Notes: generated by a model from the sequence alone, not told the origin. A stretch of DNA of 64,000 bases from Antedon mediterranea (GCF_964355755.1 NC_092677.1:13662601-13726600), one strand, 5' to 3'; positions 35,601 through 49,060 are shown, counted from the stretch's first letter. Program-made: numbers and translations.

Positions 35601-37139
35601 TAGTTGCGACCTTTTCAGTTTACATGCTCCTTCTCGTAAAACTGGAGTCAAGTCCACTTTTTATGTTCCGTTTACTAGAGTAAATGTCTGGAAAAGAGGG
35701 TTTCAGACACGCTTGCCTTCATTAAATAACTATGAGTGAGTCAAATGTAAATGTTGATATTTTTTTCAATAGTTATTCTTCAATCAAGACTCATTGTATT
35801 CTTTTTTTTAAATAATTGTGCTTAATATGCTAATTTTTACTATTTTCATGTGTACACCCATTATAAACCATAACTTACCAGAAAACACACAATTTAACAA
35901 CAATAAACAACAAAGAACACCGAGATACTGACTAAACTTTGTATTTTTAATACTTACGAGTGAGCCCTCTATAGTTTTGAAGGGCTCAAACTTTTTTGGA
36001 ATTACAGTAGGCCTAATGAATACATTGTATCTAGAAGGTACATTGAGAAATAGTATAAATTAAATTAGAACATATTAAATTGTTACGTCACTACTGACTC
36101 GTTCGGTTAACCATATTATGTACCGCTGCTATTGAAAAGGAAAATATTGGCGTACAAAAGGTGGGATAAATTAGTATATTATATTTTTAAGAAAGTTCAA
36201 AGGTTATTAAAAAAAAAACCTAGGTAGACAGCGGGAAAATCTAACATACGGGCTCTCCAGACCATCTCAGACTACTTAGACAGCACGAGAGGCGAACTGA
36301 TGCATTAGGTAAGTTGAGATGTTTTGTTTCAAAAATATACGCAAATCAAACGTAAATATTGCATCAGCTGTACTGAAGAACAACCTGTATTATCCAAGAA
36401 TAATAGCTAATAATTTATTTCACTGAAACACTAAGTACGATCCGAAATAAAGTTTTAGTTTGATGTGGTTCCCGAAGCCATGCCGTTGGCACCATCCGGG
36501 CGCGGGGCTTACGGTTCGAGAAGAACTCAACACACTGAACTTGTGTGTTCAGAACAAATTACAAAGAAAATTAAATAAAATAATTACACAATTATTCAGT
36601 ATTCGGTGATATATTATCCCGAATATCAATTGATTTACACATTGTTTGCATTCATTTATAATCCAATTCCAACTTCAGATCGTTCCAATTTTGTTAGTTA
36701 AAAATAGGGTTTCAGATAGTTTTTAAAGTAAGTAAACCACTACGACACACACGCCGCCATGTTTCCAGATTTTGTTTTCGCTAATGTTTATTTTACGTAC
36801 CCTATTTGTGTTTTGTATAGACATACGGTTGTTAAAACTTTGAATAAAATAATTAATAAATATCAATTAAATGTATTTTATTACGTATAATTTGTATTGA
36901 TAAGTTATTCAGGTAGGTATGAATTATTTTGTTATGTTGAAAGCCACTCACCAACTAAAGCACGAGGCGAGCGTACATCTACGTCACACGGTCACATGGT
37001 TGTTGGTGACAGTGGGTAGTTTTTAATGTGACTGCTCAGAACTTTAGAGTATCAAGGACAAACATATTTGTTAATTAAACGCAGGGAATTATTTCTTTTG
37101 TTCATCTTCATTATCTTTAATGAAAATATAACTTCATAA
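32646..37139. other. intergenic, possible promoter area, no coding exon recognised
   Basis: The sequence is mostly AT-rich. Around 36475-36530 a more GC-rich patch occurs (CCATCCGGGCGCGGGGC), and at 36752-36762 a CCGCCATGTTT word of the YY1 type. At 36301-36312 GATGCATTAG is followed by a strong donor GTAAGT on the plus strand. These may mark a promoter and first exon, but no coding frame supports it. A tRNA-like B box (GGTTCGAATCC, minus strand) is at about 33001-33015. Confidence 0.4.
35127..35149. repeat. 9 bp hairpin GGAGGTATA / TATACCTCC
   Basis: A perfect inverted repeat with the five-base loop AAATG. No associated gene. Confidence 0.8.
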
Positions 37140-38084
37140 TTTTGCATAAATATTGAAAAATGTGTCTGTGTGTTTATTTCAATACATCATCAAAATACAT
37201 TGAGAATAAAAAAATATTGAAAAATGTATCATTCACAAAACATTGAGAATAAATAAATATTGAAAAATATGTATGCCTCTTTATTTCAATACATCATTCA
37301 CAATACATTGAGAATAAATAAATATTGAAAAATGTGTCTGTGTGTTTATTTCAATACATCATTCACAAACATTGAGTATAAATAAATATTGAAAAATGTG
37401 TCTGTGTGTTTATTTCAATACATCATTACAATACATTGAGAATAAATAAATATTGAAAAATGTGTCTGCATCTTTATTTCAATACATCATCACAATACAT
37501 TGAGAATAAATAAATATTGAAAAATGTGTCTGTGTTTATTTCAATACATCATCACAATACATTGAGAATAAATAAATATTGAAAAATGTGACTGTGTGTT
37601 TATTTCAATACATCATTCACAATACATTGAGAATAAATAAATATTAAAACATTTGTTGTCTTTATTTCAATACATCATCACAATACATTGAGAATAAATA
37701 AATATTGAAAATGTGTCTGTGTGTTTATTTCAATACATCATTCACAATACATTGAGAATAAATAAATATTGAAAAATGTGTCTTAGTGTTTATTTCAATA
37801 CATCATAAAAAAAAAAAATTAAGAATAAATAAATATTGAAAAATGTGTTATTGTTTATTTCAATAAATAAAATTTGTCTGTTTGTTTATTTCAATACATC
37901 ATCACAATATATTGAGAATAAATAAATATTGAAAAATGTTTCTGTCTTTATTTCAATACATCATCACAATACATTGAGAATAAATAAATATTGAAAATGT
38001 GTCTGTGTGGTTATTAAATACATCATCACTATACATTGAGAATAAATAAATATTGAAAAATGTGTCTTAGTGTTTATTTCAATC

Positions 38085-38285
38085 CATATGTTTACGTTAA
38101 GTTTGTACATTCCCGAAACCTTGAAATATCGGTATGGTGTCCGGCGGGGGATAGTTTCACCATGTAGTTTAAGTTCTATTTATTTATTATTAGCCGAAAT
38201 GGTTTAATTCATTTCAAAATAAATGTTTTTTATATATTTACAAATGACAATAAATTTACTTACTCATTCACAAAACATTGGGAAA
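38085..38285. repeat. satellite-embedded segment, copy 1
   Basis: A non-satellite segment with the words CCCGAAACCTTGAAAT, GGTATGGTGTCCGGCGGGG, CACCATGTAGTTTAAGTTCT and GCCGAAATGGTT, then AATGACAATAAATTTACTTA. Nearly identical copies lie at 40203-40398 and 42207-42405 within the array. Confidence 0.9.
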
Positions 38286-40202
38286 AAAATAAATATTGAC
38301 AAATTTGTCTGTGTGTTTATTTATTTATTTATTTATTTATTACCATCTTTACTGAGGGTAGCCTATCCAGTTCCTAATGGAACTGATCATTTAGGGCCCT
38401 CGATAAAACATACACACAGTAAAACACATAAAATATTGAATATTCAAATGACATAAAATAGGCCTAAAAATTTTCAATACATCATTCACAAAACATTGAG
38501 AATAAATAAATATTGAAAAATTTGTCCGAGTGTTTATTTCAATACAACATTCACAAATATTGAGAATAAATAAATATTGAAAAATGTGTCTTTGTATTTA
38601 TTTCAATACATCTTTCACAAAACATTGAGAATAAATAAATATTGAAAAATGTGTATGCCTCTTTATTTCAATACATCATTCACAATACATTGAGAATAAA
38701 TAAATATTGAAAAATGTGTCTTAGTGTTTATTTCAATACATCATAAAAAAAAATTAAGAATAAATAAATATTGAAAAATGTGTTAGTGTTTATTTCAATA
38801 AATAAAATTTGTCTGTTTGTTTATTTCAATACATCATCACAATATTGAGAATAAATAAATATTTAAAAATGTTTCTGTCTTTATTTCAATACAACATTTG
38901 TTGTTTTTATTTCAATACATCATCACAATACATTGAGAATAAATAAATATTTAAAAATGCTTCTGTCTTTATTTCAATACAACATTTGTTGTTTTTATTT
39001 TAATACATCATCACAATACATTGAGAATAAATAAATATTGAAAAATGTGTCTGTGTGTTTATTTCAATACATCATCAAAAAAAAAATTAAGAATAAATAA
39101 ATATTGCAAAATGTGTTAGTGTTTATTTCAATAAATAAAATGTAGTGTTTATTTCAATAAATAAAATTTGTATGTTTGTTTATTTCAATACATCATCACA
39201 ATATATTGAGAATAAATAAATATTGAAAAATGTTTCTGTCTTTATTTCAATACATCATCACAATACATTGAGAATAAATATTGAAAAATGTGTCTGTGTG
39301 TTTATTTCAATACATCATCACAATATATTGAGAATAAACAAATATTAAAAAAGTGTGTCTGTGTGTTTATTTCTGTAGATCATCAAAATATATTGAGAAT
39401 AAATAAATATTGAAAAATTTGTCTGTGCGTTTATTTCAATACATCATCACAATACATTGAGAATAAATATATATTGAAAAATGTTTCTGTCTTTATTTCA
39501 ATACATCATTCACAAACATTGAGAATAAATAAATATTGAAAAATGTGTCTGTGTTTATTTCAATACATCATCACAATACATTGAGAATAAATAAATATTG
39601 AAAAATGTGTCTGTGTGTTTATTTCAATACATCTTTCACAAAACATTGAGAATAAATAAATATTAAAACATTTGTGCTTTTTATTTCAATACATCATCAC
39701 AATACATTGAGAATAAATAAATATTGAAAAATGTGTATGCCTCTTTATTTCAATACATCATTCACAATACATTGATAATAAATATATATTGAAAAATGTG
39801 TCTTTGTTTATTTCAATACATCATCACAATACATTGAGAATAAATAAATATTGAAAAATGTGTCTGTGTGTTTATTTCAAAACATCATCACAATACATTG
39901 AGAACAAATAAATATTGAAAAATGTGTCTGTGTGTTTATTTCAATACATCATTACAAAACATTGAGAATAAACAAATATTGAAAAATGTGTCTGTTTGTT
40001 AATTTCAATACATCATCAAAAAAAAAATTAAGAATAAATAAATATTGAAAAATGTGTCTGTGTGTTTATTTCAATACATTATCACAATACATTGAGAATA
40101 AATAAATATTAAAAATGTGTCTCTGTGGTTATTTAATACATCATCACTATACATTGAGAATAAATAAATATTGCAAAATGTGTCTTGGTGTTTATTTCAA
40201 TG

Positions 40203-40398
40203 ACGCATGTTTATGTTAAGTTTGTACTTTCCCGAAACCTTGAAATACCGGTATGGTGTCCGGCGGGGTATAGTCTCACCATGTAGTTTAAGTTCTATTT
40301 ATTTATTATTAGCCGAAATGGTTCAATTCATTTCAAAATAAATGTTTTTTATATATTTACAAATGACAATAAATTTACTTACTCATTCTCAAAACATT
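40203..40398. repeat. satellite-embedded segment, copy 2
   Basis: Same segment as at 38085, about 2.12 kb further on; differs by a few substitutions (GGGGTATAGTCTCACC). Confidence 0.9.
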
Positions 40399-42206
40399 GG
40401 GGAAAAAAAATAAATATTTACAAATTTGTCTGTGTGTTTATTTCAAAACATCATTCACAAAACATTGACAATAAATAAATATTGAAAAATGTGTCTGTGT
40501 TTATTTCAATACATCATCACAATACATTGAGAATAAATAAATATTGAAAAATGTGTCCGTGTTTATTTCAATACATCATCACAATACATTGAGAATAAAT
40601 AAATATTGAAAAATGTGTCTGTGTTTTTTTCAATACATCTTTCACAAAACATTGAGAATAAATAAATATTAAAACATTTGTTGTTTTTATTTCAATACAT
40701 CATCACAATACATTGAGAATAAATAAATATTGAAAAATGTGTCTGTGTTTATTTCAATACATCATCATAATACATTGAGAATAAATAAATATTGAAAAAT
40801 GTTTCTGTTTGTTTATTTCAATACATTATCACAATACATTGAGAATAAATAAATATTGAAAAATGTTTCTGTCTTTATTTCAATACATCACAATCCATTG
40901 AGAATAAATAAATATTGAAAAATGTGTCTGTGTTTTTATTTCAATTCCTCATCACAAACATTGAGAATAAATAAATATTGAAAAATGCGTCTGTGTTTAT
41001 TTCAATACATCATCACAATACATTGAGAATAAATAAATATTGGAAAATGTGTCCGTGTGTTTATTTTAATACATCATAAAAAAAATTTTAGAATAAATAA
41101 ATATTAAAAAATGTGTCTGTATTTATTTCAATACATCATCACAATACATTGAGAATAAATAAATATTGAAAAATGTGTCTGTGTTTATTTCAATACATCA
41201 TCACAATACATTGAGAATAAATAAATATTGAAAATTGTGTCTGTGTGTTTATTTCAATACATCATTCACAAAACATTGAGAATAAATAAATATTAAAAAA
41301 TGTGTCTGTGTGTTTATTTCAATACATCATCACTATACATTGAGAATAAATATATATTTAAAAAATGTGTCTGTGTCTTTATTTCAATACATCATCACAA
41401 ACATTGAGAATAAATAAATATTGAAAAATGTGTCTGTGTGTTTATTTCAATACATCATCACAATACATTGAGAATAAATAAATATTGAAAAATGTGTCTG
41501 TGTTTATTTCAATACATCATCACAATACATTGAGAATAAATAAATATTGAAAATTGTGTCTGTGTGTTTATTTCAATACATCATTCACAAAACATTGAGA
41601 ATAAATAAATATTAAAAAATGTGTCTGTGTCTTTATTTCAATACATCATCACAAACATTGAGAATAAATAAATATTGAAAAATGTGTCTGTGTGTTTATT
41701 TCAATACATCATCACTATACATTGAGAATAAATAAATATTGAAAAATTTGTCTTAGTGTTTATTTCAATACATCATCACTATACATTGAGAACAAATAAA
41801 TATTGAAAAATGTGTCTGTGTGTTTATTTTAATACATCATTCATAATACATTGAGAATAAATAAATATTGAAAAATGTGTCTGCGTATTTATTTCAATAC
41901 ATCATTCACAAACATTGAGAATAAATAAATATTGAAAAATTTGTCTGTGTGTTTATTTCAATACATAATCACAATAGATTGAGAATAAATATAATTATAT
42001 TGAAAAATGTGTCTGTGTGTTTATTTCAATACATCATTACAAAACATTGAGAATAAACAAATATTGAAAAATGTGTCTGTTTGTTAATTTCAATACATCA
42101 TCAAAAAATTAAATATTGAAAATGTGTCTGTGTGGTTATTTAATACATCATCACTATACATTGAGAATAAATAAATATTGAAAAATGTGTCTTAGTGTTT
42201 ATTTCA

Positions 42207-42405
42207 ATGACACATGTTTACGTTAAGTTTGTACTTTCCCGAAACCTTGAAATACCGGTATGGTGTCCGGCGGGGGATAGTTTCACCATGTAGTTTAAGT
42301 TCTATTTATTTATTATTAGCCGAAATGGTTTAATTCATTTCAAATTAAATGTTTTTTATATATTTACAAATGACAATAAATGTACTTACTCATTCACAAA
42401 ACATT
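42207..42405. repeat. satellite-embedded segment, copy 3
   Basis: Third copy, about 2.0 kb after the second. The three copies mark units of a higher-order repeat. Confidence 0.9.
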
Positions 42406-45400
42406 GGGGAAAAAAAAATATTGACAAATTTGTCTGTGTGTTTATTTCAGTACATCATTCACAAAACATTGAGAATAAATAAATATTAAAAATGTGTCTG
42501 CGTATTTATTTCAATACATCATTCACAAACATTGAGAATAAATACATATTGAAAAATTTGTCTGTTTATTTCAATACATCATTCACAAAACATTGAGAAT
42601 AAATAAATATTGGAAAATGTGTATGTGTGTTTATTTCAATACATCATTCACAATACATTGAGAATAAATAAATATTGAAAAATTTGTCTGTGCGTTTATT
42701 TCAATACATCATCACAATACATTGAGAATAAATATATATTGAAAAATGTTTCTGTCTTTTTTCAATACATCATTCACAAACATTGAGAATAAATAAATAT
42801 TGAAAAATGTTTCTGTCTTTTTTTCAATACATCATTCACAAACATTGAGAATAAATAAATATTGAAAAATTTGTCTGTGCGTTTATTTCAATACATCATT
42901 CACAAACATTGAGAATAAATAAATATTGAAAAATTTGTCTGTGCGTTTATTTCAATAAATCATCACAATACATTGAGAATAAATAAATATTGAAAAATGT
43001 TTGTCTTTTTTCAATACATCATTCACAAACATTGAGAATAAATAAATATTGAAAAATGTTTCTGTCTTTTTTTCAATACATCATTCACAAACATTGAGAA
43101 TAACTAAATATTGAAAAATTTGTCTGTGTGTTTATTTCAATACATCATCACAAAACATTGAGAATAAATAAATATTAAAAAATGTGTCTGTGTCTTTATT
43201 TCAATACAACATTCACAAACATTGGGAATAAATAAATATTAAAACATTTGTTGTTTTTATTTCAATACATCATCACAATACATTGAGAATAAATAAATAT
43301 TGAAAAATGTGTCTGTGTTTATTTCCATACATCATCACAATACATTGAGAATAAATGAATATTGAAAAATGTGTCTGCGTATTTATTTCAATACATCATT
43401 CACAAACATTGAGAATAATTAAATATTGAAAAATTTGTCTGCGTTTATTTCAATACATCATCACAATACATTGAGAATAAATAAATATTGAAAATTGTGT
43501 CTGCTTACTTATTTCATTACATCATTCACAAACATTTAGAATAAATATATATTGAAAAATGTGTCTGTGTTTTATTTCAATACATCATCACAAACATTGA
43601 GAATAAATAAATATTGAAAAATGTTTCTGTCTTTTTTTCAATACATCATTCACAAACATTGAGAATAAATAAATTTTGAAAAATGTTTCTGTCTTTTTTT
43701 CAATACATCATTCACAAACATTGAGAATAAATACATATTGAAAAATTTGTCTGTTTATTTCAATACATCATTCACAAAACATTGAGAATAAATAAATATT
43801 GGAAAATGTGTATGTGTGTTTATTTCAATACATCATTCACAATACATTGAGAATAAATAAATATTGAAAAATTTGTCTGTGCGTTTATTTCAATACATCA
43901 TCACAATACATTGAGAATAAATATATATTGAAAATTGTGTCTGCGTACTTATTTCATTACATGATTCACAAACATTGACAATGAATATATATTGAAAAAT
44001 GTGTCTGTGTTTTATTTCAATACATCATCACAAACATTGAGAATAAATAAATATTGAAAAATGTTTCTGTCTTTTTTCAATACATCATTCACAAACATTG
44101 AGAATAAATAAATATTGAAAAATGTTTCTGTCTTTTTTTCAATACATCATTCACAAACATTGAGAATAAATAAATATTGAAAAATTTGTCTGTGCGTTTA
44201 TTTCAATACATCATTCACAAACATTGAGAATAAATAAATATTGAAAAATTTGTCTGTGCGTTTATTTCAATAAATCATCACAATACATTGAGAATAAATA
44301 AATATTGAAAAATGTTTGTCTTTTTTCAATACATCATTCACAAACATTGAGAATAAATAAATATTGAAAAATGTTTCTGTCTTTTTTTCAATACATCATT
44401 CACAAACATTGAGAATAACTAAATATTGAAAAATTTGTCTGTGTGTTTATTTCAATACATCATCACAAAACATTGAGAATAAATAAATATTAAAAAATGT
44501 GTCTGTGTCTTTATTTCAATACAACATTCACAAACATTGGGAATAAATAAATATTAAAACATTTGTTGTTTTTATTTCAATACATCATCACAATACATTG
44601 AGAATAAATAAATATTGAAAAATGTGTCTGTGTTTATTTCCATACATCATCACAATACATTGAGAATAAATGAATATTGAAAAATGTGTCTGCGTATTTA
44701 TTTCAATACATCATTCACAAACATTGAGAATAATTAAATATTGAAAAATTTGTCTGTGTTTATTTCAATACATCATCACAATACATTGAGAATAAATAAA
44801 TATTGAAAATTGTGTCTGTGTGTTTATTTCAATACATCATTCACAAAACATTGAGAATAAATATATATTGAAAAATGTGTCTGTGTTTTATTTCAATACA
44901 TCATCACAAACATTGAGAATAAATAAATATTGAAAAATGTTTCTGTCTTTTTTTCAATACATCATTCACAAACATTGAGAATAAATAAATTTTGAAAAAT
45001 GTTTCTGTCTTTTTTTCAATACATCATTCACAAACATTGAGAATAAATAAATATTGAAAAATGTTCTGTCTTTTTTTCAATACATCATTCACAAACATTG
45101 AGAATAAATAAATATTGAAAAATTTGTCTGTGTCTTTATTTCAATACAACATTCACAAACATTGGGAATAAATAAATATTGAAAAATGTGTCTGTGTGTT
45201 TATTTCAATACATCATCACAATACATTGAGAATAAATAAATATTGAAAAATGTGTCTGTATGTTTATTTCCATACATCATCACAATACATTGAGAATAAA
45301 TGAATATTGAAAAATGTGTCTGCGTATTTATTTCAATACATCATTCACAAACATTGAGAATAAATAAATATTGAAAAATTTGTCTGCGTTTATTTCAATA

Positions 45401-45780
45401 CATCATCACAATACATTGAGAATAAATATATATTTAAAAAATGTGTCTGCCTCTTTATTTCAATAAATAAATTCACAAACATTGAGAATAAATAAATATT
45501 GAAAAATGCGTCTGTGTTTTATTTCAATACATCATCACAAACATTGAGAATAAATAAATATTGAAAAATGTTTCTGTCTTTATTTCAATACATCATTCAC
45601 AAACATTGAGAATAAATAAATATTGAAAAATGTGTCTGCGTATTTATTTCAATACATCATTCACAATACATTGAGAAAAAATATTTAAAAATATGTCCGT
45701 GTTTATTTCATTACATCATCAAAAAAATATTGAGAATATATAAATATTGACAAATGTGTCTGTGTGTTTATTCATTTCTT

Positions 45781-46456
45781 GTAAGTAAGAATTTTAAATG
45801 TTACATTATAGGTTTAATATATTATTTCGGTGACTAAATATTTTGAACTTTCAGTCAATACAATTTGAGGACAGTGCTGATTATATTGTGCGTAGATTTT
45901 TTACAATTTTAACTAAATAAGTTATTTTAATTAGGCCTAGTCCAGGTAGTTAATTTAGATTACAATTTAAAAGTGAGTTGGATAGTGGCGGGAGTGGTGA
46001 GTATTTGTATTTAGACATCATCTTCAATTACCTAATTTCCAAACTTTTGTAACAAAAATAATTTTCTGATGCCTTTCTCAATTTTAAAAATCACAAAAAA
46101 ATATTTATAAATGTATTAACGCACCCTCTGTGGGAAAGATACTTTTATCATTTCATATTGGCATCGGTGTGTTCCGACCGAGATGTGTGTTTTTTCTTTG
46201 GTTTGCAGTTTCTGGACTAGATGTTTGAGTTTGTATGACAGCGTCCAAGTAAGACAAACAAAACAAGGAACTAAAAATATTTTTTGAAAATAATTATGTT
46301 ATTCCTCTTTTTTCTTTAAAAGGTGCTAATTCCAGAACAGACTACATAAATGAGGTATGTGTTTATTGGTAAGTTTATTTATGGTAAATATTTATTAAGG
46401 CAAGTTAGAAATGTGCATTATTTTGATATATGTTTCTTCTCTATTATCTGTAATAG
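45781..46456. other. non-repetitive gap between satellite and putative exons
   Basis: Possible short exons bounded by AG and GT (for example 46209-46241 and 46323-46354, plus strand) can be drawn but do not share a reading phase with each other or with the exon at 46457, so they are not called. Confidence 0.35.
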
Positions 46457-46888
46457 ATCTTGATGATATAGGTGTTTGTTTCACTCATCAAGATGGTAGG
46501 AGTCCTGAAGAATTGCGATGGCTAACCATGACAGGACAACCAATATGCTACACTGCAACTTGTCATTTAAAGTTGGGTACCAATCACAGGTAATGATGTG
46601 TACAGTCATAACTACAGTTTTTCTTTACCTAGCACTCACCAGCAGATTTTTTGCTGTACCAATGCCATACTCAATTAGAAATGGGGACATATTCAGAATA
46701 AGTGTGGTAGACATGGTGGTAAGTATAAAGTGCATTGATCTAGTATTTGTTTTCCTCAAGCTTTCTTTTTAGGTCTTGGTATAGGTTTCTTGTTGTGCTA
46801 CTTGGATTAACAGGGCAAGTCCCAGAGATTAACACTAGAATGGAGCTCATTGGAGATATTAATGTCAGATTTCAGGATTGCAAAAACC
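46457..46888 (+). CDS. three putative exons of an unrecognised gene
   Basis: Exons 46457-46589, 46646-46718 and 46814-46888 are bounded by AG/GT (donors GTAATG, GTAAGT and GTGAGT) and keep one frame across both introns. The product fragment is about 93 residues and contains DIGVCFTHQDGRSPEELRW, LTMTGQPICYTATCHLKLG, FFAVPMPYSIRNGDIFRISV and RLTLEWSSLEILMSDFRIAK. It looks like a real globular protein, not low-complexity sequence, but I do not recognise the family. The introns are very short (56 and 95 bp). The frame does not continue convincingly downstream, where a retrotransposon fragment begins near 47050, so the gene may be truncated or may skip this insertion. Confidence 0.45.
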
Positions 46889-47049
46889 GTGAGTATTAAA
46901 ATATTAATTATTATCTGTGTACCTCTCTCCCCAAGCACTCTTTTCAGATTTTGCCACTGTAGGCCTACAGATTGCAAACAATGTAAGTATTGCATTCTTA
47001 TATAGGGGCAGAAATTCCAGAAAATATCAAGAAGAATTAAAGATCATTG

Positions 47050-48650
47050 GCTTACTGCAACACAGGATTACAGGATATCACACTGCATTCTCAACGGATC
47101 TTGCTTTATTAGACATTTATGATAATATAACTAAAGCCCTAAGTAATGATAAATTTACTATTGGACTTTTCCTTGACTTGTCAAAGGCATTTGACACCAT
47201 TAACCATGGTATCCTTCTATATAAACTTAGACATTATGGAGTCAGAGGCTTCCTCTTCAACTCATTACAAGTTATCTATCTAATCGTTACCAATTTACCT
47301 CTGTCAATTCCTTTATTTCTAGTTACTCGCTTATTACATGTGGATTTCCCCAAGGCTCAATCTTAGACCCACTTTTATTTTCTATTTTCGTTAACGACAT
47401 ACCCTCCAGCTCTAGAATACTCAAATTTATTCTTTTTGCCGATGATACTAACATATTTTATTCACATTCTAATCTTAACACTTTATTTAATATCATGAAC
47501 ATTGAACTTTGTAACATATCAAACTGGTTAAAATGCAACAAATTAATTCTTAACATATCCAAAACCAATTACATTATTTTTTCAAAACCTAAAGCCAAAA
47601 CAAAAACAGATAAAAATATATACATTGATAAAATGCTAATTAACCATGTTCATGAAATCAAGTTCCTTGGTGTCACTATTGACTCAAATTTGACGTGGAA
47701 GCAACATATTAATACGACCAGTAGCTTGATCGCTAGAAACATAGGTATAATTAACAAACTTAAACATCTACTCCCTCAACAAATCCTACTCACATTATAC
47801 AATGTCTTAGTTTTACCTTATCTTTCATATATTAATTTAAGTTGGGCCGTTACCTTAGATAAGTTAGATACATTGTGCCCATGGCTTAGTAATGAGACTA
47901 CCCATATTGACTGCTGGTTCAAATTACAAAAACGTGCTTTACGTATTTGTGCAGGGCAATCTTATAGATCACATTCAAAATTACTTTTTTTATAAGCTTA
48001 ACGTTCTAAACATTTATGATTTGAATAAGCTTCAGATAGCTCTATTTATGTTCCGCTTATCTAAAAATATCTTGCCTTTTCATATAAGTTCTCTATTTTC
48101 AAAAACTGCTGAAGGTCATACACATAACACTAGAAGTTCGATAAATAATTTTATTCCTGATAAGTCGTTTTATAAGCCCCGTCGTCACTCTGTTTTTTAT
48201 GTTGGACCTAAGGTCTGGAGAGTTATCTCACAAGAGTTAAAAAGAAAATGTACAGTCTCTAGTTTTAAATACAACTACAAAAAGCTTTTAGTCTCTGAAT
48301 ATAATAAATAATTTATTAGTACTTAAATACTACGTAACTTATTATTACTTGTGCAAATGCTAAAGTTTAAAACACTTATGATTCATTTTATTAACTTATA
48401 CTCTGTTTTCTTATTTACTTTTAAAATTTTTTATTTTACTTATGTATTTTTACTTCTTATTTTATATTCTTACTATGTATTAATTACTCGTCATACTTGA
48501 TAATGTTTATTGTATCTTTTCTGGTGGGTAAGCCTTAAAGTTCTTTGAACTTATTTGCCCACCAGCCACACATCTTTCTTGTATATATATGTTTATTGTT
48601 ACTTAATTATCATATTCATTTTGTGTGGAAAATCAATAAAAAACAAACAA
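47050..48650 (+). pseudogene. 5'-truncated non-LTR retrotransposon, RT with two frameshifts
   Basis: Reverse-transcriptase blocks appear in order: GLFLDLSKAFDTINHGILL (frame to about 47300), then GFPQGSILDPLLFSIFVNDI and LFADDTNIF with the catalytic FADD in a second frame (47339-47995), then NWLKCNKLILNISKTNYIIF and the C-terminal part. The last part returns to the first frame (to 48311) with RRHSVFYVGPKVW. The endonuclease and the RT fingers are missing. The 3' end is A-rich (CAATAAAAAACAAACAAAAC near 48632-48655). It cannot encode a working enzyme. Confidence 0.85.
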
Positions 48651-48655
48651 AACAA

Positions 48656-49060
48656 ACTGCATTCTAAACTGTAAGTAGACTAATCGTACATTATTACCAC
48701 ATTATGGTTTTTTGTTACAATAATTGTGTAACCTAAATGATGATATTTTCAATCATTATCTAATCTGTTTTTTTTTATTGTATAAATTAATTGCTTTTAC
48801 AGATTTCAGTAACAACTGTAACCAAAACAATAATTCATTCATTAACTAAAATGCTACTGTTTTTTTAAAAATAAATTATTTTTATTCAGGTAATAAATGG
48901 GAAATTCAGTGATATTATATCATTGGCAAATTTGTAGGCCTATTGGTTTTATAAAATAATATATTATATATAAATAAATTATTGATTGTTGCTCTTTTTA
49001 AAAAATAATGATAATGTTTTCCTTTTGTTTGATAAATATACTTGATTTTCTAGGTATTTT
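48656..49060. other. intergenic, nothing recognised
   Basis: AT-rich spacer between the retrotransposon tail and the GTCGG-type element; no feature seen. Confidence 0.5.

Larger units (their letters stand above)
37140..45780. repeat. giant ~60 bp satellite array (about 8.6 kb)
   Basis: Well over 100 units of about 58-64 bp follow the order AATGTGTCTGTGTGTTTATT, TCAATACATCATCACAATAC, ATTGAGAATAAATAAATATT, GAAA. Variants differ mainly in the GT-rich part (GTGTCTGTGTG, GTTTCTGTCTTT, TTTGTCTGTGCG) and in the ATCACAATAC / TTCACAAAC position. Each unit holds TATTGAAA and its complement TTTCAATA about 18 bases apart. Higher-order periodicity is visible: a ~195 bp unrelated segment recurs about every 2.0-2.1 kb, and the part from about 42.8 to 44.8 kb repeats with a ~1315 bp period. 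Confidence 0.95.

Noticed and set aside
37140-45780. CRISPR-like reading of the regularly spaced repeats
   Set aside because: Repeat and spacer are both repetitive, there are no cas genes, and the DNA is eukaryotic; it is a satellite.
46209-46354. Two more candidate exons upstream of 46457
   Set aside because: Splice signals exist, but the reading phases do not match each other or the next exon.
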